Part shown: positions 57,842-64,000 of the stretch, piece by piece
Layout of the letters: each line of letters starts with the position of its first letter
Position numbering within the stretch: the first letter of the stretch is position 1
Origin: Muscardinus avellanarius
Lineage: Eukaryota; Chordata; Mammalia; Rodentia; Gliridae
DNA length: 64,000 bases
Reading direction: 5' to 3'
NCBI GenBank assembly: GCA_963383645.1
Contig: OY726559.1
Span: 109,576,235-109,640,234 of the forward strand
Made by a program: the position numbers and the translations under genes
The notes under the pieces: model-generated
The model's input: the letters and a program-made list of their open reading frames with translations, nothing else
Database searches by the model: none
Told to the model about the DNA's origin: nothing

Positions 57842-60308
57842 ATGAAGAATAAAAAATAGGGCTGGGGGTGTAGCTCAGAGGTAGAATGCCCCTGGGTTCC
57901 ATTCCCAGTACCCCCCCGCCACACGGCTGGAAGTGTAGCTTGGAGGTAGAATGCCCCTGGGTTTAATCGAGGAAAAGAAGAGGGGGAGATCCACATTTAA
58001 TCTTGGAAGAAGGAGGTAAGTTGAAGAGATTGATAGCTCAGCTGGGCCTTGGGGCGCACGCTTGTAATTCCAGTACTTGGGAAGCTGAGAGGAGGACCGC
58101 AGGTTCAAGACCAGCCTCTGTAACTTAGTGAGACCCTGTCTCAAAACAAACAAATAGGGCTGGGGTATAGCGCAGAGGTAGAATGCCCCTGGGTTCAATC
58201 CCTAGTGCCACACACACACACACATACAAAGAGAGAAATCTGTAACTCTACAAGTTCAGAGGCAAAGAATTGTTCTGGAGTTGCCAGTAGAGCTGGGGAG
58301 TGAGAGGGGACTCGCTGTTGCTTTTGCTAGAGAAAGTTCACGGGCATCGCGAGGGCACTCGGCTGGCGGCTGACACCCAACTCTTGCTCTCGGCCACAGA
58401 CTGGCTGGTCCTGGAAGGTCCAGTGGCACCCATATTTGAAGGAGACCCCCTCGTTCTACGCTGCCGGGCTTGGCAAGACTGGCCGCTGATGGAGATCACC
58501 TTTTACCGGGACGGCTCTGCCCTGGGTCCCCCTGGACCTCACCGGGAGCTCTCAGTCACTGCCGTGCAGAAGGCAGACAGCGGGCACTACCACTGCAGCG
58601 CCACCTTCCAAAGCCCCGGTCCTGGGAGCCCAGAAACAGCGTCTCCCGTGGCCGTCACAGTCCAAGGTGAGAGCCGGCTAGAGGACTGGGGTGAGGAGGG
58701 GCGGGGAGCCCCCATCGCCCTTCTCTGGCCTGGAGGTGAACAAATGACTGGGGTCTTGAGGTTGCAAGTGCCAGGGGGTCACTTTCCACAGTCTTCCCAT
58801 CATCCCCCAAAGCCTTTCAGCCATGCCTGGAATTCAGTGCGTTGCCACCACCCAGAGATGTGCATTCTGGGATTTATTTGTAGGTTGACTGGGCTGTTGT
58901 TCCATTTGTCTGTCTGGATATCTTTTCAAGTTCTGTCTACTTAAATGAGGAAGGGAGGGAGAGGAAGAGGGAGAGGGAGGGGAGAAGAGAGAGAGAGGGA
59001 GAGAGAGAGAGGGAGAGAGAGAGAGGGAGAGAGAGAGGGAGAGAGAGAGATAAGGAAGAAGAAGAAGAAGAAGAAGAAGAAGAAGAAGAAGAAGAAGAAG
59101 AAGAAGAGGAGGAGGAGGAGGAGGAGGAGGAGGAGGAGGAGGAGGAGGAGGAGGAGGAGGAGGAGGAGGAGGAGGAGGAAGGAGAAGGGGAAGAAGAAGG
59201 CAGCAGCGGCTGGGTGCAGTGGTATACCCCTCTAATCACAGTTACTCTGGAGGCTGAGGCAGGAGATCTCAAGTTTAAGGCCAGCCTGGGTGACATAGCG
59301 AGACCCCGTCTCAAAATAAAGTAAATAATAAATAAATAAATAAGTAAATAAACAAACAGGCTGGGAATGCAGGTCAGAGGTGAAGGACTTGTGTAGTGTG
59401 CAACCCTGGACTTGATCCCTAGTACCAACAAAATAATTTAAAAAAAAGTAGTTCTAGCTAGGCGCAGTAATCTCAGCATTCGGGAGGCTGAGACAGGAGG
59501 ATTGTGGTTCCTGGACAGCCTCAGCTACTTAGTGAGCCCTCTGCAACTCAGTGAGACCCTGTTTCAAAAGAAAGAATAAAAAATAGGGGTGGGGTGTAGT
59601 TCGGAGGTAGAATGCCCCTGGGTTCCATCCCCAGTACTGAAAAAAAAAAAAAAAAAGGTAGCTCAAGGGGAACCTTTCCAAAGGGCCTGCTCCTGATGGA
59701 GGCGGCGGGAGGTGACTGGCCCACCTGCTCTTCCTTCTTGCCTGTCTTTCTCCCAGAGCTGTTTACAGACCCAGTTCTCACAGCCTCGCCCTCCGCTGAG
59801 CTCCAAGAGGGAAGCCCAGTGACCCTGCACTGCCAGACGAAGCTGTCCCAGCAGAGGGCCGCCCGCCTGCTTTTCTCCTTCCACCAGGATGGGAGGACGG
59901 CGCAGGGCAGGGGCCTCTCCTCGGAGTTCCAGGTCCCCCGGGCGTTGGGCGAGCACTCTGGGTACTACTGGTGCGAGGTGGCCACCGAGGACGGCCAGGT
60001 TTGGAAACGGAGCTCCCAGCTGGAGGTCAGAGTGCAGGGTGAGGCCTGTGTGCGTGTGTTTTGTTTGCATGTGCACGTGGGAAGAGGGGGCTGGGTGCCC
60101 GGATCCCTGGGCTGGGGTCTGTTAGAAAAAAAGAGGACGAGGGGCACAGCTCAGCGCCATAAAGAGAAGGCTTCGATGCACACCTGGGAGGGACTCCCTC
60201 TTGGCAGACAGAGGGCCAGAGGGCCACTCATACAGTCTGGGTCAGTGCTTTTTTTTTTTTTTTTTTTGTACTGGAGATGGAACCCAAGGGCATTCTACCT
60301 TAGAGCTA

Positions 60309-60348
<40 letters not shown>

Positions 60349-60410
60349 TGCAGTACTGGGGATGGAACCCAGGGGCATTCTACCTTTGAGCTAAACCCCC
60401 AGCCTTATTA

Positions 60411-60450
<40 letters not shown>

Positions 60451-61743
60451 TGCAGTACTGGGGATGGAACCCAGGGGCATTCTACCTCTGAGCTACACCC
60501 CCAGCCCTATTTTTTTATTCTTTATTTTGAAACAGGGTCTCCCTGAGTTGCAAAAGGCCCCTCTAGGGAGCTGAGGCTGGCTGTGAACTGCAATCCTCCC
60601 ATCTCAGCCTCCCAAATGCTGGGATTCCAAGTGTGCATCTGGGATGAGGGCAGGGAAGGGGTCAGTCTCTAGAGCACCTAGTATGGACAGATGCTGACTG
60701 GGTCAGTCTGGTGCCCTTCACCAGCATATCAGGTCATCGGGTGCCAGTTCGCAGTTGGGACCATGCAGACAAGTGTCAGCTGCCCTCCTGTTGGGGCCTG
60801 GTGGACAGCCCTGTTATAGGTAAAAAGTTTGATCTTGTGGTGTTCCCGTTGCACTAGTTCAGAGAGAGAAATTCTAGCAGGCTGCTGGAATATAAGCTAG
60901 TGTGACCTTGAGAGCAGCAGAGGGTAAGTAGAGGACTTGTCCTTCCTAGACCAAGACCTGAGCTGGTCCCATGTCCTCCCCACGACTGGGGTTCTAAAGC
61001 TGTGCGTGCGGCGCAACACCCGGAATCCCAGGACTTAGGCCGAGGCAGGAGGGTTGCAGGTTCAAGGACAGCCACATGACTTAGTGAAACCCTGTTTCCA
61101 AATAAGAAATAAAACAGGAGCCAGGCGTAGTGGCGCACGCTTGTAATCTCAGCATTCGGGAGGCTGAGACAGGAGGATCCTGGTTTACAGACAGCCTCAG
61201 CTACGTAGTGGGGCCCTCTGCAACTCAGTGAGACCCTGTTTCAAAATAAAGACTAAAAAATAGGGCTGGGGGTGTATCTTGAAGGTAGAATGCCCCTGGG
61301 TTCCTTCCCCAGTACTGCAAAAAACAAACAAACAAACAAAAAAAAAAAAACCTGGAATGAGGGGAGAAGCTCAAGCTCTTTTGCCATTGCCCCCACCCCT
61401 TGCCAGAGACGAGAAAGAAGGGGCCAGAATTCACTGTTGTACATGCCTCCTGCTCCACAATCCAGGTCCCATCGGCTCTGCTGCACCCTGCACCTTGGAA
61501 CCAACCTTGCAGAAGCCAGCTGCTCTGGAAGAGCATCCCAGGAAGCCCGCTGGGCCTCTGCCTCCACCGCCCACCCCTTGTGCTGAGCACCCGGGCTTCT
61601 ACCCTGCAGACCCGCACCTGCAGCACCAGATGGGCGTTCTCCTGGAGCAAGTGCAGGCTGTACGGGTGCTCCTGGGCCACCTGGTCCTGGAGCTGCGGGA
61701 CCTGACTGGCCGCCGGGAGCCGGGGACCGCGAAGGCCCAGTGA
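48587..61743 (+). CDS. FCRLA: Fc receptor-like A (soluble, B-cell secretory pathway)
   Basis: The exons are 48587-48665, probable micro-exon 51636-51650, 51859-52068, 58400-58666, 59757-60038 and 61466-61743. They join to 1131 nt, 376 codons plus stop (371 without the micro-exon), against about 359 in human. Seen: a leader (MKLGCVLMAWGLC...); a partial N-terminal module ending in YTFSEPFHLIVSY; Ig domain (102-190, Cys123-Cys167); Ig domain (191-284, Cys216-Cys263); a Pro-rich linker (GPLPPPPTP); and a leucine-rich C-terminus. There is no membrane helix. All junctions are phase 1. Known: human FCRLA is an intracellular ER-resident protein of B cells that binds immunoglobulins. The Pro-rich plus Leu-rich tail is shared with FCRLB, but the N-terminus matches FCRLA. 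Start: context caccATGa. Intron 3 is inflated by a 5.3-kb retroposon. Confidence 0.94.
48842..49165. repeat. SINEs in FCRLA intron 1
   Basis: A plus dimer at 48842-49040 with a CA-rich tail, then an antisense left arm at 49060-49165. Confidence 0.83.
49188..49385 (+). repeat. (CTC)n(CTT)n polypyrimidine tract
   Basis: About 51 bp of CTC units (49188-49238), then about 70 bp of CTT units (49240-49309), then imperfect CTT and TTTCC repeats. All C/T on the FCRLA sense strand. Confidence 0.97.
49385..49680. repeat. SINEs in FCRLA intron 1
   Basis: An antisense ID arm at 49385-49450 and a plus dimer at 49480-49680. The segment 49681-50150 is unique and purine-rich, with no gene seen. Confidence 0.8.
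50229..50985 (+). repeat. Tandem array of ID arms with (AAT)n spacers
   Basis: Eight head-to-tail copies of a unit of about 100 bp. Each has the SINE right arm (gggctgggtgtagttggagg ... ccccagtaccacat) followed by an AAT/TAA microsatellite. The copies share the derived 'gtagttggagg' and 'cccccgggtt' changes, so they arose by local duplication, not by separate insertions. Confidence 0.93.
51223..51435 (+). repeat. B1-ID SINE in FCRLA intron 1
   Basis: A plus dimer with a (CA)n tail, about 200 bp upstream of the micro-exon. Confidence 0.85.
51636..51650 (+). CDS. FCRLA: FCRLA probable micro-exon (15 nt)
   Basis: 15 nt between a cctgcccacag-like acceptor (ctgcccacag) and a strong gtgagtct donor. 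It is phase 1 at both ends, encoding AGGHA, at the place where relatives carry the short second exon. It is predicted from splice signals and frame only. Confidence 0.5.
51859..52068 (+). CDS. FCRLA: FCRLA exon (partial N-terminal domain)
   Basis: 210 nt, phase 1-1, between tttctctcag and gtgagg. It encodes a Ser/Glu-rich segment and then GYTFSEPFHLIVSY. The first residues (ATALPGSPGTMPSSDA) have no counterpart I recall in human. Confidence 0.92.
52128..52370 (+). repeat. Variant SINE with internal (TA)n
   Basis: A plus-strand copy of the 'gctctggcttaagagaccct' subfamily with a (TA)n expansion and partial duplication of the linker at 52235-52295. Confidence 0.82.
52525..53140 (+). repeat. 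124-bp GC-rich tandem monomers (x5)
   Basis: Unit starts are at 52525, 52650, 52773, 52897 and 53022, spaced 123-125 bp. Each begins cgctgggttctgggc and ends ggagaaacc..gcccagtaaga. Reading frames through them have no start or domain support. Confidence 0.95.
53630..57440 (+). repeat. 100-bp VNTR built of two related 50-bp halves
   Basis: The consensus halves begin gaggggttaggccggtgctg and gtgaggcaaggccggtactg. Both halves end in gagcctgcc and share about two thirds of positions. The period is exactly 100 bp through most of the array. The outer units are the most diverged. Long minus-strand frames repeat because units are nearly identical, not because they encode protein. Confidence 0.95.
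58040..58215 (+). repeat. B1-ID SINE in FCRLA intron 3
   Basis: A plus dimer with a CA-rich tail, about 190 bp upstream of the next FCRLA exon. Confidence 0.83.
58400..58666 (+). CDS. FCRLA: FCRLA exon (Ig domain, residues 102-190)
   Basis: 267 nt, phase 1-1, from DWLVLEGP to VAVTVQ. It contains Cys123, Trp126 and Cys167 and the DSGHYHC motif. Confidence 0.96.
58943..59200 (+). repeat. Polypurine tract (GA)n(GAA)n(GGA)n
   Basis: GA/GGGA repeats at 58949-59050, then about 17 GAA units (59055-59106), then about 24 GAG/GGA units (59106-59179). All purine on the FCRLA sense strand, in intron 4. Confidence 0.97.
59205..59660 (+). repeat. SINEs in FCRLA intron 4
   Basis: An older plus B1-ID copy at 59205-59430 and a younger dimer at 59456-59640 with a poly(A) tail. 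Confidence 0.82.
59757..60038 (+). CDS. FCRLA: FCRLA exon (Ig domain, residues 191-284)
   Basis: 282 nt, phase 1-1, from ELFTDPVLTA to LEVRVQ. It contains Cys216 and Cys263 in YYWCE. Confidence 0.96.
60245..60640 (-). repeat. Antisense SINEs and (ATT)n in FCRLA intron 5
   Basis: ID arms at 60269-60310 and 60350-60405 alternate with ATT microsatellites (60309-60348, 60406-60450), followed by an antisense dimer 60452-60640. The arm-plus-trinucleotide pattern mirrors the array at 50229. The segment 60641-61000 is unique. Confidence 0.85.
61005..61350 (+). repeat. SINEs in FCRLA intron 5
   Basis: A plus left-arm piece at 61005-61115 and a full dimer at 61125-61320 with an A-rich tail, about 115 bp before the last exon. 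Confidence 0.82.
61466..61743 (+). CDS. FCRLA: FCRLA last exon (Pro-rich and Leu-rich tail)
   Basis: 278 nt from acceptor caatccag to stop TGA at 61741-61743. It encodes the GPLPPPPTP linker and the leucine-rich HQMGVLLEQVQAVRVLLGHL segment, typical of FCRLA and FCRLB C-termini. Confidence 0.95.
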
Positions 61744-61873
61744 CTTCTGTGGTGTGGCCCAGCCTCCCCACACACCTGGCTGAGTCTGCTTCTCTCTTTC
61801 TGTCCTGTACCTATGCAGGAATGGTTTAACACGCCCCAGGGCTTTGGTAGAATAATGGACATGACTGAGTAGA

Positions 61874-61879
61874 AATAAA
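61874..61879 (+). promoter_or_regulatory. FCRLA: FCRLA poly(A) signal
   Basis: AATAAA 131 nt after the FCRLA stop, followed within about 40-60 nt by a TG-rich stretch. Confidence 0.8.
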
Positions 61880-61930
61880 TTGGTGCAAAGTGTGAATTGG
61901 AATTCAGCAGTAATTGGATTTTGTTTTAAT

Positions 61931-62004
<74 letters not shown>

Positions 62005-62475
62005 AGAGAAGAGAAGAGAAGAGAAGAGAAGAGAAGAGAAGAGAAGAGAAGAGAAGAGAAGAGAGAGATGCTGGGAAGGAACCCAGGGGCATTTTACCTC
62101 TAAGCTTCACCCCAGCCTGATTTTTTTTATACTTTATTTTGAAGCAGGTCCTCACTAAGTAGCTGAGGCTGGCCGTGAACCTGCGATCCTCCTGTCTCAG
62201 CCTCTTGAGTTCTGGGATTACAAACGTGCACCACCACACCTGGATGACTGGCTTTGTTTTAGAACACAATGGCATGACTCAGATAAAGCAATGACGGGGC
62301 ACAGTGACACACACCTACAATTCCAGTGCTTGGGAGGCTGAGACAGAGGATCCCAGGTTCAAGGCCAGCCTCAGGAACTAAGCAAGACCTTGCTACAAAT
62401 TTTTTTATTTTTAATTTTAAAGTGAGGGTGTAGCTTGGAGGTAGAATGCTCCTGGGTACCCAATACCCAGTACAG
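61931..62475. repeat. (GT)n(GA)n(GAGAA)n and SINEs downstream of FCRLA
   Basis: GT (61931-61955), GA (61955-62000) and AGAAG/GAGAA (62000-62068) repeats run into an antisense dimer (62070-62250). A plus dimer lies at 62295-62475. The segment 62480-62855 is unique. Confidence 0.85.
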
Positions 62476-62857
62476 AAAAAAAAAAAAAGCCAAGGCTGTC
62501 AAGGGCTTGCAGTGCCAAAGAAGGTTAACCAAAAGCCATCAATTCACTTTCCTGCCCAGCTCAGGAAGCCAGCTCCTGCCCACAGGGCTGGGGTCTCAGG
62601 CTCTGCCCACCCAACGCCAAGGCCGAAGCTGCGTCTTGGCTCAAGCTCCCAAAGGTGACCAGGCCTCCACTCCAGAAGGCTCTTAGTCAAGACCTCTGCC
62701 AGCCCTGGGAGGACTGAAGGGCTGGCGTGACTCCGGGGCTACAGGCTTAATGAGAAGACAGGTGTCCTGTGCTGAGGTGGGAAAAACACAAACAGAACAA
62801 ACTGAAACAAGTATGGGCAGGTATGAAAAATAACCGGTTCAAAACCAGAGAAGCCAG

Positions 62858-63377
62858 CCGGGCGTGGTGGTGCACGCTTGTAATCCCCGTGCTTGGGAGG
62901 CAGAGACAGGAGGATCGCACAGGTTCCAAGCCAGCTGCACTGGCTTAAGAGACCCTGTTTCCAAATAAAAATATAAAATAGGTCTGGGAGTGTAGCCTGG
63001 AGGTAGAAGGGTTTCCAAGAACCCCAGTACCAAAAAAAAAAACAAACAAAAAACAACAACAACAAGAAACAGAGAAGCTGCCTGGCGTGGTGGCACACAC
63101 TTGTAATCCCAGCATTCAGGAGGCTGAGACAAGAGGATCGTGGTTTGCGGCCAGCCTCAGCTACTTAGTGAGGCCCTTTGCAACTCAGTGAGACCTGTTT
63201 CAAAATAAAGAATAAAAATTAGGGCTAAGGGTGTAGCTCAGAGGCAGAATACCCCTGGGTTCCATCCCCAGTACTAAAAAAAAATGTAGGGCTGGGAGTA
63301 TGGCTCAGAGGTAGACTGACTCTAGGCTCAATTCCTAGTATAGAAAAATAAAAATAAAAATTTGTATTTATATTCAG

Positions 63378-63424
<47 letters not shown>
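62858..63424 (+). repeat. SINE cluster and (TC)n
   Basis: A plus variant dimer at 62858-63035, a plus dimer at 63080-63278, an ID arm at 63285-63342 and a TC microsatellite at 63381-63424. Confidence 0.83.
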
Positions 63425-63429
<5 letters not shown>

Positions 63430-64000
63430 GAGACAGACTGGTTCAATCAGGAATAATAAATCCAGCACTGAATATGGCCACTGAGTCCGCTCAAGACTGA
63501 GTTTTCTCAGAAAGGTGTGCAAAGGCTTCGGGTGCAGTTCTGCAGCCACTTATCTGCAGCGATTTTTTCCCTTTTTATGAAATAAACTCCTTTAAGTTCC
63601 TATTCACGGCGCTAAAAGTGGAGATTCCTCTCCGGGAAAGAATCTGACATGGACAAATGCCTCTAGTGCAATTGACACTTTATTACAAGAACCCAGGAAA
63701 ATTTATATCCTTCACCAGTGAGATTAATAGTAACAAAAAAGAAGAGAAGTGCAATCACCACAAAACAATAGTGAAGGACATGTAAACAAAGTAAAAAGAC
63801 TAGCTCCGGATCTTGTGACCAGATCCAGCCCCCTGTCCTTGAGCCCCCTGCCCTTGCAGACAGGCGGCTCCAAAGGGCAAATTCCAGAAGGCACAGGCAC
63901 GCCCAGGGCTTGGAGAATATGGCCTCTCATGGAATCTCCTTAAACTTTTTTCAGAACTTTCTGTTCCTAGGGCTTAGTCCATATGGCAGGCATGGGGAGA
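63430..64000. other. Unclassified terminal segment
   Basis: No SINE and no recognisable gene. A TTTATT at 63679-63684 would be a poly(A) signal on the minus strand. The A-rich then GC-richer texture could be a retroviral LTR or 3' end, but I cannot support that firmly. FCRLB, the expected next gene, is not visible. Confidence 0.3.

Larger units (their letters stand above)
52385..57915 (+). repeat. B1-ID SINE split by the composite retroposon
   Basis: The left arm and half the linker are at 52385-52524. The rest of the linker and the ID arm are at 57839-57915. The two halves join into one ordinary SINE once the insert and one copy of the 14-bp duplication are removed. A further ID arm follows at 57920-57975. 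Confidence 0.92.

Noticed and set aside
61253..61773. Minus-strand frames of about 170-180 codons opposite the last FCRLA exon.
   Set aside because: They are the antisense shadow of a GC-rich coding exon extended into a SINE.

Overview
The window is vertebrate nuclear DNA holding the distal part of a mammalian low-affinity Fc gamma receptor cluster. It has three spliced immune-receptor genes, one intact tRNA gene and a very dense load of retroposons. The dominant repeat is a dimeric SINE: a B1/7SL-like left arm fused to a tRNA-like ID right arm carrying A and B boxes. SINEs of this dimeric B1-ID type are known from squirrel-like rodents, so I infer a sciurid rodent (squirrel, marmot or ground squirrel). 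The receptor exons are consistent with a non-murine rodent.

Layout. (1) 1-4.5 kb: SINEs and an intact tRNA-Asn(GTT) gene at 502-575. (2) 4.57-9.98 kb, minus strand: a complete five-exon FCGR3 gene (the FCGR3A / rodent Fcgr4 type), 253 codons, with signal peptide, two Ig domains and a transmembrane segment containing Asp. (3) 10-25 kb: spacer with SINEs, a long antisense L1 (13.1-17.0 kb) that carries a small nested retrocopy, and a candidate LTR. (4) 25.01-36.72 kb, plus strand: a complete eight-exon FCGR2B gene, 310 codons, ending in an ITIM cytoplasmic tail, with a poly(A) signal at 37189. (5) 37.2-48.5 kb: repeat-rich spacer. (6) 48.59-61.74 kb, plus strand: complete FCRLA, five clear exons plus a probable 15-nt micro-exon, about 376 codons, with a poly(A) signal at 61874. 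(7) 62-64 kb: SINEs and unclassified sequence. All exon junctions in the three genes are phase 1 except the last FCGR2B junction (phase 0), and every reading frame stays open.

How the genes fit together. FCGR3 is an activating IgG receptor expected to pair through its membrane Asp with the FcR gamma chain. FCGR2B is the inhibitory IgG receptor signalling through its ITIM. FCRLA is a soluble Fc receptor-like protein of the B-cell secretory pathway. FCGR3 and FCGR2B are divergent, with start codons about 15 kb apart, and FCGR2B and FCRLA run in the same direction, as in the distal part of the human 1q23 cluster. PU.1/ETS or ETS-IRF type motifs lie 70-125 bp upstream of each start codon.

The most unusual object is a 5.3-kb element (52525-57838) in FCRLA intron 3. 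It has five GC-rich units of about 124 bp, a unique spacer, about 38 copies of a 100-bp CpG-rich repeat, a 3' tail with AATAAA and a poly(A) tract. It splits a SINE and is flanked by a perfect 14-bp target-site duplication. It has no substantial ORF and looks like an SVA-style, L1-mobilised composite retroposon. I cannot match it to a named family from memory.
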